Origin: CAYGWX01 sp964353855 [NCBI: uncultured bacterium]
GTDB lineage: Bacteria > Edwardsbacteria > CAYGWX01
Assembly: GCA_964353855.1 (NCBI GenBank)
Contig: CAYGWX010000021.1
Coordinates: 1-33,269, forward strand
Direction of reading: 5' to 3'
Length of the DNA stretch: 33,269 bases
Shown: one piece after another, positions 16,297 through 23,961 of the stretch
How positions within the stretch are numbered: position 1 is the first letter of the stretch
Layout of the letters: each line of letters starts with the position of its first letter
Program-made: the position numbers and the translations under genes
The notes under the pieces: generated by a model
Database searches by the model: none
Told to the model about the DNA's origin: nothing
What the model saw: only the letters and a program-made list of their open reading frames with translations

Positions 16297-16373
16297 TCCG
16301 GGTTCTTGGCCTTAAAACCATGGGCGCTCCTGCCGCACCGTCACGGCCCGGACCTTTGCAGATGACGTCCTGC

Positions 16374-16403
16374 TTGACAAAGGGCTGCTGGAAAAGGTAT
16401 GAT
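16374..16403 (+). promoter_or_regulatory. Promoter of the MshEN-like/PAS gene
   Basis: TTGACA (16374-16379), 18-bp spacer, TATGAT (16398-16403) on the plus strand. The start is predicted near 16410, about 37 nt before the ATG. Confidence 0.8.
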
Positions 16404-16446
16404 GTTAACCGGTACGGGAAGATTCACCTTTTGTTTTAAGGAAACG

Positions 16447-17094
16447 ATGGAGCTTAAAGGACATCATCTGATCGGGGAGATCCTCGTGGACCTGGGTTTC
16501 GTCACCCTCCCGGAGGTCAACGAGGCCAGGCGGAAGCAGATGGTCCGGCCCAGCATCCTGCTCGGCGAATACCTCGTGGAGCTGGGATTCGTGACCCCGG
16601 ACCAGCTTCTGGAAGCCCTGGCCCGGCAGACCGCGGAGCTCTTTCCGGGAGCTTTCCGCGAGCAGGGGAATGGCCTCCCCAGCGGGCTCCCGGTGAGGGC
16701 CTTCGAGCTCCACCAGCTCGTGAGGATGCCCCTGTTCCAGCACATCGTGGACCAGATGGAGGAGGGGCTCCTGGTCGAAGCCTGGGGTGATGAACGGGTC
16801 CAGGACCGGATCCTGCTCATCAACGCCCCCCTGGCTTCCTGGCTGGGGATGACGACTGAGGCCTTCCGGGACAAGCCTGCGGTCTCGGTGATCAGCTTCG
16901 GGACCCGGTTCTTCGAGCACCGGGAGGAGCTCCAAAAGCTCGTCTCCCTTTTCGAAACCCATCCCACCGAACCCATGCGGATGAGCGTGGTGTTCACCAA
17001 ACCCCGTACGATGACCCTGGAGATCCGCGTCCACCCCCTCAAGAACCAATCCGGGGAAGCCATCGGAACTCTCGTGCTCTTCCGGAAAGCTTAG
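16447..17094 (+). CDS. Signalling protein: tandem MshEN-like helices plus PAS domain
   Basis: 215 residues; the only gene called on the plus strand. The ATG at 16447 has AAGGA upstream; a reading from 16399 would begin at the -10 box and is rejected. The N-terminal ~65 residues hold two copies of a helical motif, LIGEILVDLGFVTLPEV..A...Q and LLGEYLVELGFVTPDQLLEALARQ. They resemble the N-terminal domain of GspE/MshE ATPases, some of which bind cyclic di-GMP. No ATPase follows. Residues ~95-215 look like a PAS domain (IVDQMEEGLLVE, then ILLINAPLASWLGMTTE, ending IGTLVLFRKA). A role as a stand-alone sensor is inferred. Confidence 0.75.
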   Translation: MELKGHHLIGEILVDLGFVTLPEVNEARRKQMVRPSILLGEYLVELGFVTPDQLLEALARQTAELFPGAFREQGNGLPSGLPVRAFELHQLVRMPLFQHIVDQMEEGLLVEAWGDERVQDRILLINAPLASWLGMTTEAFRDKPAVSVISFGTRFFEHREELQKLVSLFETHPTEPMRMSVVFTKPRTMTLEIRVHPLKNQSGEAIGTLVLFRKA

Positions 17095-17117
17095 AAATCC
17101 CTTCCATCGTTAAATCC

Positions 17118-17151
17118 AAAAAGGCGGCCTTGAAAAAAGGCCGCCTTTTTT
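17118..17151. terminator. Bidirectional terminator between convergent genes
   Basis: AAGGCGGCCTT (17121-17131) / AAGGCCGCCTT (17137-17147), loop GAAAA. T6 follows on the plus strand, and an A-run (T-run on the minus strand) precedes it. It ends the PAS gene (+) and the 16-repeat propeller gene (-). Confidence 0.92.
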
Positions 17152-17194
17152 CTTCGGGGGGCTTCACGCCCCGTACGCCATAGGTTCGAGGCGT

Positions 17195-19849
17195 TTACCT
17201 CACCTTCACGATCCGCGTGGGTTTGGAAGACCCGTCTGCTGACCTCAGGAAGTAGACCCCCGGCGCCAGCCCCTCCCCGATGCGGTCGCCCTTGTAGGTC
17301 CCCACTTTCCGCCCCGTGACGTCAAAGAGACTGAAGCGCTCGGTTTCGTGGCCGGGCACCACGGCGAAGGACGTGAATGGATTCGGCCTTGCGGTTATCC
17401 TGTCCTCCGACCTCAACCCTTTCACCTCGGCCGATTCCACGCCTGATGGCGGGTCAATCCGGTACAGGGGATAGACCATGAGGTTCCCGGCAAAGGGCGA
17501 GCCCAAACCGAGATTGTTCGTGATCGCGGCGTCGGACTCCAAGGCTAGGCCCAGCACAAAGTTCTCCCCTTTGATCAGGGAATCCGTGCCCCAGGTCCAG
17601 GACCAGCGCACGGAGTCGCTTCCCGCGCCGTTCGTTATCTGCGCCCAGTTCCAATCCTGCTGGGCCGAGTTCAGACGGTTCAGCACCCCTTCGATCCGGG
17701 TCGTGGGCTTGGGCGTCCAGCGGTTCACCCCTTTGCCGGCGAGGGTCGGGCGGGCCAGAGTGGTGGAATGATTGCGCAGCGTATCGATTTCGGCACGGAC
17801 GCGGGTATCGCAGACCGGTTCCTCGGTGAGCACGGTGACGTTGTTGCTCACACTATTGGCGACGTATATCTTGTTGGTCACGGGGTTCACCGCCACGGCA
17901 TAGGGATAGGATCCCCCGGCCAGGGTGGCCGTGCTGTTCGTGGCGCCGTCGATCACCGTGATCTCGTCGCTGAAATAACTGGGCACGTAGACCTTGTTGG
18001 TCACCGGGTTCACGGCCAGGGCACAGGGGTGGCTTCCCACGGACACGGTCGTCGTGCTGTTCGTGGCCCCGTCGATCACGGTCACGGTGTGGACTTCTAT
18101 ATTCGCCACGAAGATTTTGTTGGTCACCGGGTTCACGGCCACGGCAAAGGGCAAGTGCCCCACGGCCACGGTGGCCGTGCCGTTGGTGGCGCCGTCGATC
18201 ACGGTCACGGTGTTGCTGCTGCCGGTGTTCGCCACGTAGATTTTGTTGGTCAAGGGGTTCACGGCCAGGGCGCAGGGATTACTTCCAACCTTCACGGTGG
18301 TCGTATCGTTCGTCGCGCCGTCGATCACGGTGACGCTGTGGCTGCCATTGTTCGTCACGAAAATACGGTTGGTCACGGGGTTCACCGCCACCGCCCAGGG
18401 TTGTCTTCCAACCGCCACGGTCGTCGTGCCGTTCGTTGCGCCGTCGATCACGGTCACGTTGTCGCTGCCATTGTTGACCACGTAAATCTTATTGGTCGCG
18501 GGGTTCACGGCCACGTGTTCGGGCCAGGTCCCCGCGGCGACCGTGGCCGTGCTGAGGTCTGAGCCGTCGATCACGGTCACGTTGTCGCTGCCGTTGTTGG
18601 CCACGTAGATCTTGTTCGTCACGGGGTTCACGTCCACGGCACAGGGATCGGTTCCCACGGCCACGAGGGTCGTGCCGTTGGTGGCCCCGTCGATCACGGT
18701 CACGTTGTCGCCGTCGGAGTTCACCACGTAAATCTTGTCCGTCACGGGATTCACGTCTAGGGCAGCGGGGCAGGATCCCGCGGCCACGGCGGCCGTCCCG
18801 AAGCTCGCCCCGTCGATGACCGACACGTTGTTGTCATAGGTGTTGGCGACGTAGACCTTTCCGGTCACCGGGTTTGCCGCCACAGCATAAGGCATCGCGC
18901 CCACCGCCACCGTCGTCGCGACGTGGGTCGCGCCGTCGATCACCGTCAGGCTCGCGCTGTCCCGGTTCGTCACATAGACCTTGTTCGTCACCGGGTTCAC
19001 CGCCACCGCTGAGGGGTAGGCGCCGGCGGCAATGGAGGACGTGTCGTTAGTCGCGCCGTCGATCACCGTCACGCTGTGGCCGCTCCAGTTCGCGACGTAA
19101 ATCCTGTTCGTGGCCGGGTTCACCGCCACCGCCCGGGGACTCGCGCCCAGGGGCACCGAGGTCGCGACATTGGTCGCGCCGTCGATCACCGTCAGGTCAG
19201 CGCCGTCGTGGTTCGCCACGTAGATCTTGTTGGTGGCCGGGTTGACGGCGAGGTTATAGGGCATCCGGCCGGCCGGAACCCTCGTGGTGGCGTTGGTCGC
19301 GCCGTCGATCACCGTGACGTCGTCGCTCGTGCGGTTCGCGACGTAAATCCTGTTGGTCACCGGGTTCACCGCCACTGCCCAGGGCGCCGAGCCCACCGCC
19401 ACCGTGGTCGTATCGTTGGTCGCCCCATCGATCACCGTGACGTCATCGCTGCCGCTGTTCGCGACGTAGACCCTGTTCGTCACCGGGTTCACCGCCACCC
19501 CATAGGGCCCCGAGCCCGCGGCCACCGTGACCGTGGTGTTGGTCGCGCCGTCGATCACCGTGACGCTGGCGCTCATCCAGTTCGCGACGTAGATCTTGTT
19601 CGTGGCCGGGTTCACCGCCATCACCGCCGGGTACGATCCGGTCGGGACTGTGGTGGTCGCGTTGGTCGCGCCGTCGATCACCGTCACGTCGGTGCCGTTA
19701 TGGTTCGCCACGTAGATCCTGTTCGTGGCCGGGTTGACCGCCACCGCAAAGGGCGCGGCGCCGGCCGGCACGGTGGCCGTGACCCAGTCGGCGCTGACGG
19801 CTCCGGCGAGGGTCGCGAGGAAGAAAACGATGAGACAGGCATGACGCAT
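17195..19849 (-). CDS. Secreted 16-repeat YVTN/YncE-like beta-propeller with sorting tail
   Basis: 884 residues from the ATG at 19849, which begins the signal peptide MRHACLIVFFLATLAGAVSA; a 25-residue longer reading would overlap the promoter. Sixteen consecutive 41-residue repeats follow (P-AVAVNP-TNKIYVAN, then VTVIDGATN-TTTV-VG; the last is incomplete), spanning about residues 30-690. These are YVTN-family propeller blades; sixteen would fit two eight-bladed rings. A ~110-residue linker domain follows, then the FlgD-like/T9SS-type tail: ARPNPFTSFAVVPGHE, FDVTGRKVGTY, GLAPGVYFL, RIVKVR-stop. An exported surface or adhesive role is likely; the ligand is unknown. Confidence 0.88.
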   Translation of the reverse strand: MRHACLIVFFLATLAGAVSADWVTATVPAGAAPFAVAVNPATNRIYVANHNGTDVTVIDGATNATTTVPTGSYPAVMAVNPATNKIYVANWMSASVTVIDGATNTTVTVAAGSGPYGVAVNPVTNRVYVANSGSDDVTVIDGATNDTTTVAVGSAPWAVAVNPVTNRIYVANRTSDDVTVIDGATNATTRVPAGRMPYNLAVNPATNKIYVANHDGADLTVIDGATNVATSVPLGASPRAVAVNPATNRIYVANWSGHSVTVIDGATNDTSSIAAGAYPSAVAVNPVTNKVYVTNRDSASLTVIDGATHVATTVAVGAMPYAVAANPVTGKVYVANTYDNNVSVIDGASFGTAAVAAGSCPAALDVNPVTDKIYVVNSDGDNVTVIDGATNGTTLVAVGTDPCAVDVNPVTNKIYVANNGSDNVTVIDGSDLSTATVAAGTWPEHVAVNPATNKIYVVNNGSDNVTVIDGATNGTTTVAVGRQPWAVAVNPVTNRIFVTNNGSHSVTVIDGATNDTTTVKVGSNPCALAVNPLTNKIYVANTGSSNTVTVIDGATNGTATVAVGHLPFAVAVNPVTNKIFVANIEVHTVTVIDGATNSTTTVSVGSHPCALAVNPVTNKVYVPSYFSDEITVIDGATNSTATLAGGSYPYAVAVNPVTNKIYVANSVSNNVTVLTEEPVCDTRVRAEIDTLRNHSTTLARPTLAGKGVNRWTPKPTTRIEGVLNRLNSAQQDWNWAQITNGAGSDSVRWSWTWGTDSLIKGENFVLGLALESDAAITNNLGLGSPFAGNLMVYPLYRIDPPSGVESAEVKGLRSEDRITARPNPFTSFAVVPGHETERFSLFDVTGRKVGTYKGDRIGEGLAPGVYFLRSADGSSKPTRIVKVR

Positions 19850-19895
19850 CGGTGTTGCTCTTTTCCTTACTTGAGAGGGCGGGTATCCGGCTGAT

Positions 19896-19924
19896 ATTGT
19901 AGCAAAAATGGGAGTGAATTGCAA
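19896..19924 (-). promoter_or_regulatory. Promoter of the 16-repeat propeller
   Basis: TTGCAA (19924-19919), 17-bp spacer, TACAAT with a preceding TGC (19901-19896). It is the same extended -10 form as the promoter at 15219-15247. It sits immediately downstream of the catalase terminator. Confidence 0.7.
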
Positions 19925-19927
19925 CCC

Positions 19928-19957
19928 AAAAAAGGGGCGCCTGGAAAGGCGCCCCTT
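19928..19957 (-). terminator. Terminator downstream of katA and the tail relic
   Basis: AAGGGGCGCCT (19932-19942) / AGGCGCCCCTT (19947-19957), loop GGAA. T residues 19933-19928 follow on the minus strand. Confidence 0.92.
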
Positions 19958-19975
19958 GGGATGGATGGTTTGTTC

Positions 19976-20014
19976 CTATCTCACCGGCACAATCCGCAAC
20001 GCCGGGGGGAGGGT
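19976..20014 (-). pseudogene. Relic of a sorting-domain C-terminus behind katA
   Basis: Directly after the katA stop, one minus-strand frame reads LPPALRIVPVR-TAG (stop 19978-19976). The intact sorted proteins in this window end PLRIVKIR, PTRIVKVR and PLRIVKVR, each followed by a hairpin terminator. Here the terminator starts about 19 nt after the relic stop. The match is short (LRIV-VR), so this remains a suggestion. Confidence 0.45.
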
Positions 20015-21481
20015 TTACCGGCCCGTCCTCGCCGCTCCTGCCTTCTCGGCCAGCGCGGCGCGGACCCCGGCGGCGTAATCCGGGTGCACCTTCTCGAAAT
20101 GCCCGAGCTGGCGCGTGACGATGAAGTCCGGCACGCCCTGCATCGCCGCGGCGATGTTGGAGAAGAGCCGGGCCTTCTGGCCGCTGTCGAACAGGTTGAA
20201 CAGGGCGCGGGGCTGCCCGTAATCGTCGTTTCCCTCGCGGTGGTTGAAACGGTCCGCATCGCCCGTGATCTTCAAAGGCGGCTCGGCCAGGTCCGGGCGC
20301 TCCACCGGACCGTTGAACGAGTTCGGCTCGTAATAGGCGTCCGGGTTGGGGTTGTTCGGGGTGAACCGCATCGGCCCGTCTTTATGGTAGTGGTGCACCG
20401 GGCATCTCGGCGCGTTGACGGGCAGGGCCTCGTAATGCGTGCCCAAGCGGTGACGGTGCGCGTCGGCGTAGGAGAAGATCCGCGCCTGCAGCATCTTGTC
20501 CGGCGAGAAGCCGATGCCCGGGACGATGTTGGAGGGCGAGAAGGCGGCCTGCTCGACCTCGGCGAAATAGTTCTCCGGATTGCGGTTCAGCTCCATCAGG
20601 CCGACCTCGATCAGCGGGTAGTCGCCGTGCGGCCAGACCTTGGTCAGGTCGAAGGGGTTGTAGGGCGTCTTGTCGGCGTCCGCCTCCGGCATCACCTGCA
20701 CGGAGAGGCGCCACTTGGGGAAGTCGCCCTTCTCGATCGCACCGTAGAGGTCCTCCTGGGTGGACTCGCGGGTCCGGCCCACGACACGCTCAGCCTCGGC
20801 GTTGGTCCAGTGCTTGTGGCCCTGCAGGGTCTTGAAGTGGAACTTCACCCAGACCCGCTCGTTCCGGGCGTTGAGGAAGCTGTAGGTGTGGCTGCCGTAG
20901 CCGTTGATGTGGCGCACCCCGATCGGCAGCCCGCGGTCCGACATCAGGATGGTCACCTGATGCAGCGATTCCGGGGACAGCGACCAGAAATCCCACATCG
21001 CGGTCGCGGAGCGCAGGTGGGTCCGGGGATGCCGCTTCTGGGTGTGGATGAAGTCCGGGAACTTGTAGGGGTCGCGGATGAAGAACACGGGGGTGTTGTT
21101 GCCCACCAGGTCCCAGTTGCCCTCCTCGGTGTAGAACTTCAGCGCGAACCCGCGCACGTCGCGCTCGGCGTCGGCGGCACCGGCCTCGCCCGCCACGGTC
21201 GAGAACCGCGCGATCATCTCGGTCTTCTTGCCCACCGCGGAGAAGATCCTGGCCTTGGTATACCGGGTGATGTCGTGGGTCACGGTGAAGGCGCCCAGGG
21301 CGCCCCAGCCCTTGGCGTGGACCGTGCGCTCCGGGATCCGCTCCCGGTTCTGGTGGGCCAGCTTCTCGAGCAGGTGGTAGTCCTGCATCAACAGCGGGCC
21401 GCGCGGGCCAGCGGTGATCGCGTTTTGATTGTCGGCGACCGGGGCGCCGGCCGAGGTGGTGAGGGTCGGTTTGTCGGGCAT
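20015..21481 (-). CDS. katA: Monofunctional heme catalase (small-subunit type)
   Basis: 488 residues, the length of clade 3 catalases, which dismutate hydrogen peroxide. The catalytic His is H55 in [12 protein letters not shown], the catalytic Asn N128 in [10 protein letters not shown], and the proximal heme ligand Y338 in [14 protein letters not shown] with R334 four residues before. AAGGAG lies 8 nt before the ATG. No signal peptide is seen, so it is cytoplasmic. It sits among surface-protein genes, unrelated in function, with a sorting-tail relic between its stop and the terminator, suggesting it was acquired at this locus. The symbol is used in the generic sense; the clade is inferred from length and motifs. 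Confidence 0.93.
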   Translation of the reverse strand: MPDKPTLTTSAGAPVADNQNAITAGPRGPLLMQDYHLLEKLAHQNRERIPERTVHAKGWGALGAFTVTHDITRYTKARIFSAVGKKTEMIARFSTVAGEAGAADAERDVRGFALKFYTEEGNWDLVGNNTPVFFIRDPYKFPDFIHTQKRHPRTHLRSATAMWDFWSLSPESLHQVTILMSDRGLPIGVRHINGYGSHTYSFLNARNERVWVKFHFKTLQGHKHWTNAEAERVVGRTRESTQEDLYGAIEKGDFPKWRLSVQVMPEADADKTPYNPFDLTKVWPHGDYPLIEVGLMELNRNPENYFAEVEQAAFSPSNIVPGIGFSPDKMLQARIFSYADAHRHRLGTHYEALPVNAPRCPVHHYHKDGPMRFTPNNPNPDAYYEPNSFNGPVERPDLAEPPLKITGDADRFNHREGNDDYGQPRALFNLFDSGQKARLFSNIAAAMQGVPDFIVTRQLGHFEKVHPDYAAGVRAALAEKAGAARTGR

Positions 21482-22013
21482 GGGGGTGCTCCTTTCTAAA
21501 GGGGTTCGAACAGCTCCACAAAAATGGCCCGGGCGGGGGGAAAGGGACCCGCTCCGTGGACCAGGGGTTTTCCCGAGTGATATCGGTGTGATTTATGCCA
21601 TCCCAGAATGGCCCGGAAGACAATGGCTTATGAACGCCGTACGAGGGAGGGTCGGATCCGTCGAGCCGCGGTCCATCACGACGGTCTCATTTCCGGTCAC
21701 CGGCTTCCTGATTGAGCGGCCGATGAGCACCCTGAACTCAACAGAGGCCGTGGCTTCCCACGCTCCGTCTCAAGGGACGCTTCCTCCAGAGTGATCCCGT
21801 CCGTCACTCTTATAACCCGGGTTCTTGCATGGTTTGTTCCCGTGGCCGACAAGGCCTGACCTCCGGAAAATAACTGTTTTCAAATCGCCCCCCACCCTGT
21901 CAAGCAAAAGGAGATGGTCCGGGCAAAGCAAATGTCGCCGGTCGGCCAACATGCCGGGATCATGTTGACCACGGCAGCCCCGTCTCCGAGGCACCGCTTC
22001 CGACGACGGTTAT
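21482..22013. other. Gene-free, foldable leader region upstream of katA
   Basis: About 530 bp with no convincing gene on either strand. The minus strand contains several inverted repeats: CCGTCG/CGACGG (about 21671-21698), CTCAT/ATGAG enclosing CGGC/GCCG (about 21687-21729), CGTGG/CCACG (about 21751-21764) and GAGTGA/TCACTC (about 21790-21810). A strong promoter points into it from 22043. No convincing sigma-70 promoter is seen close to the katA start. It could be a long katA leader or an uncharacterised RNA. Confidence 0.4.
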
Positions 22014-22043
22014 ATTTTAACAGGAAATCCGGGGACGTGTCAA
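22014..22043 (-). promoter_or_regulatory. Orphan sigma-70 promoter pointing towards katA
   Basis: TTGACA (22043-22038), 18-bp spacer, TAAAAT (22019-22014) with TGT before the -10. Transcription would start near 22007, about 525 nt before the katA ATG, with no ORF of good quality between. Confidence 0.6.
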
Positions 22044-22141
22044 GAGCCCCAGCCGCAGAAATCGGATAACGAAGGCTCCCGGGGCATTCCATTCCGACAT
22101 CGCCTCGAAGCCGACGCGCCTTTCACTCCGGTCCCCAAGGA

Positions 22142-22171
22142 CAAAGGGCCCCGGTTTATCGGGGCCCTTTG
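22142..22171 (-). terminator. Hairpin terminator of the nine-repeat propeller gene
   Basis: CAAAGGGCCCCG (22142-22153) / CGGGGCCCTTTG (22160-22171), 12 perfect pairs, loop GTTTAT, 14 nt after the stop. The T-tract on the minus side is poor (TCCTTG). Confidence 0.7.
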
Positions 22172-22185
22172 CCTTTTCCTCCGGC

Positions 22186-23628
22186 TTATCTCACCTTCAC
22201 GATCCGCAGGGGCTCATCTTTGCTGTCCGAAGAACGCAGGAAGTAGACCCCCGGCGCCAGCCCCTCCCCGATCCGGTCGCCCCGGTAGGTCCCGACCTTC
22301 CTCCCGGAAACGTCGTAGAGTACGAAACGGCGGCCCGCATGCCCGGGAAGGGTGGTGTAGGAGGCGAAGGGATTGGGGGTCGCTTTGACCGCGGGACCGA
22401 TCGGACCTGTTGGACTCGATCCCCCCTCCACCCCTCCTCCATTTACCGTCTTCAGAATGGTGCCATTCCAGCCCACGGCATACCCGGTCAGGGCATCTAC
22501 GGGGAATTGGATGGCACTGAGATTCTGGGTCGTTCCGGAAGCCTGGGGGACCCAGCCCGTGCCCCCGTTCGTGGTCGTCCGGATGGTGCCATTCCAGCCC
22601 ACGGCGTACCCGGTCAGGGCATTCACCGGAAAATGGACGCCGATAAGGTCATAGGCTGTGCCCGAGGTCTGGACGACCCAGGCTGTCCCCCCGTTCGTGG
22701 TCTTGAGGATGTTGCCGGTACCCCCCACGGCATACCCGGTGGTGGCATCCACGGGGAAATGGACGGACCGCAGGTCAGCGGTTATGCCCGAGGTCTGGGT
22801 GACCCAGGCCGTCCCCCCGTTCGTGGTCTTCCGGATGGTGCCGGCTAACCCCGTGGCATACCCGGTGGTGGCATTGACCGGGAAATAGACGGAGTATAAA
22901 TAATTGGTGGTGCCCGAGGCCTGGGCGACCCAGGCCGCTCCCCCGTTCGTGGTCTTGCGGATGGTGCCGGCTGCCCCCACGACATACCCGGTCGTGGCAT
23001 CCAAGGGGAACTGGACGGAATTAAGGACCTCGGTAGTGCCCGTGTGAAGAGTGTCCCAGACCGCGCCCCCGTTCACGGTCTTCAGGAGGATGCCATTTCT
23101 CCCCGCGACATACCCGGTGGCGGCATCCACGGGGAAATGACCGGAGAAGAGGTCCTGGATGGTGCCCGAGTGAAGGGTGTCCCAGACCGCGCCCCCGTTC
23201 GTGGTCTTGCGGATGGTGCCGGCTGCCCCCACGACATACCCGGTCGTGGCATCCAAGGGGAACTGGACGGAATTAAGGACCTCGGTAGTGCCCGTGTGAA
23301 GAGTGTCCCAGACCGCGCCCCCGTTCACGGTCTTCAGGAGGATGCCATTTCTCCCCGCGACATACCCGGTGGCGGCATCCACGGGGAAATGACCGGAGAA
23401 GAGGTCCTGGATGGTGCCCGAGTGAAGGGTGTCCCAGACCGCGCCCCCGTTCACGGTCTTCAGGATTTTGCCCCCGAACCCCACGGCATACCCGGTGGTG
23501 GCGTTGACCGGAAAACAGACCGAGTAAATCCGTTGGGTGGTACCGGAGTTCTGGGGAACCCAGCCGGCGGATGTCCAAAGCGGCGTGAGCAAAAACCCTA
23601 CGACCCAGAAGAGCCTGGATCCTTTCAT
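22186..23628 (-). CDS. Secreted Ycf48/BNR-like propeller expanded to nine repeats, with sorting tail
   Basis: 480 residues from the ATG at 23628, which has GGGAGG 7 nt upstream and starts the signal peptide MKGSRLFWVVGFLLTPLWTSAG; a 40-residue longer reading is rejected. Nine ~42-residue blades of the type SGTT--L-SV-FPV-ATTGYAVG--GTI-KTTNGG--W follow. Blades 2-3 and 4-5 are exact copies at DNA level, so the ancestral number was seven, as in the related gene at 13888-15090. The C-terminus is the shared tail: ATPNPFASYTTLPGH, YDVSGRKVGTY, GLAPGVYFLRSS, RIVKVR-stop. It is presumably exported and surface-associated. No promoter is obvious upstream. Confidence 0.87.
   Translation of the reverse strand: MKGSRLFWVVGFLLTPLWTSAGWVPQNSGTTQRIYSVCFPVNATTGYAVGFGGKILKTVNGGAVWDTLHSGTIQDLFSGHFPVDAATGYVAGRNGILLKTVNGGAVWDTLHTGTTEVLNSVQFPLDATTGYVVGAAGTIRKTTNGGAVWDTLHSGTIQDLFSGHFPVDAATGYVAGRNGILLKTVNGGAVWDTLHTGTTEVLNSVQFPLDATTGYVVGAAGTIRKTTNGGAAWVAQASGTTNYLYSVYFPVNATTGYATGLAGTIRKTTNGGTAWVTQTSGITADLRSVHFPVDATTGYAVGGTGNILKTTNGGTAWVVQTSGTAYDLIGVHFPVNALTGYAVGWNGTIRTTTNGGTGWVPQASGTTQNLSAIQFPVDALTGYAVGWNGTILKTVNGGGVEGGSSPTGPIGPAVKATPNPFASYTTLPGHAGRRFVLYDVSGRKVGTYRGDRIGEGLAPGVYFLRSSDSKDEPLRIVKVR
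22940..23452 (-). repeat. Exact 252-bp tandem duplication (two propeller blades)
   Basis: Plus-strand 22940-23200 and 23192-23452 are identical over 261 bp at a 252-bp offset. The copy is in frame and adds two blades (84 residues). Confidence 0.95.
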
Positions 23629-23784
23629 TGAAGACCTCCCCTTTCGAAGTAGTGGTAGAGCGAAAAACTCACCGAAACCGAACCCGAGGATCGCACCCTC
23701 AGAAGCTTCCCTGCCTTCTCTCAAGCCCCGGGGACAACTTTTCCACAATCCGGTCCCCCGTTATGTGCCGACCGGACAGCCGGA

Positions 23785-23961
23785 TCAGAGGAGGCCCTTT
23801 CGGAACTTATCCTGGATCTCCCTGACCCGCTTGGGGTATGCCTTGCGCAATAGATTTCCCTGATACAGCCAGGCCAGGCGCCTCTCGAGAGGCCACAGGC
23901 TATAGTCCCGGATCCGCTTCAGGCTTACCGTGTAGTTAAAGCCGCCTCTTTTGCTGGACAT
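23785..23961 (-). CDS. 58-aa ORF overlapping the nucleotidyltransferase gene
   Basis: Too short for usual ORF cut-offs. The ATG at 23961 lies inside the end of the nucleotidyltransferase gene (26-nt overlap, different frame) with AAGGTG just upstream, so translation is probably coupled. The product is basic and helix-prone, with no membrane segment: FNYTVSLKRIRDYSLW, then PLERRLAWLYQGNLLRK, then RVREIQDKFRKGLL. The length and pairing are like small partners of stand-alone nucleotidyltransferases in toxin-antitoxin-like modules, but I do not recognise a named family. Function unknown. Confidence 0.65.
   Translation of the reverse strand: MSSKRGGFNYTVSLKRIRDYSLWPLERRLAWLYQGNLLRKAYPKRVREIQDKFRKGLL

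Larger units (their letters stand above)
16040..16446. other. Divergent intergenic region with two promoters and a hairpin
   Basis: The 407 bp between the divergent acetyltransferase and PAS genes contain a minus promoter (16191-16219), a plus promoter (16374-16403) and a strong hairpin with a minus-strand T-tail (16263-16296). No gene is seen in it. Confidence 0.6.

Noticed and set aside
17768-18562. Long plus-strand ORF opposite the YVTN propeller
   Set aside because: It is the mirror of the 41-residue repeats (period 123 nt) and encodes a His/Gly/Val-rich periodic sequence with no features of its own.
19919-21499. 526-codon plus-strand ORF opposite katA
   Set aside because: katA is unmistakable on the minus strand; the opposite frame is open only because of high GC at third positions.
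21770-22092. Two short minus-strand ORFs upstream of katA
   Set aside because: No ribosome sites, unusual composition, and one begins upstream of the predicted transcription start.
23629-23748. Longer N-terminus of the nine-repeat propeller (40 extra residues)
   Set aside because: It would place the clear signal peptide internally, and the ATG at 23628 has a strong ribosome site.
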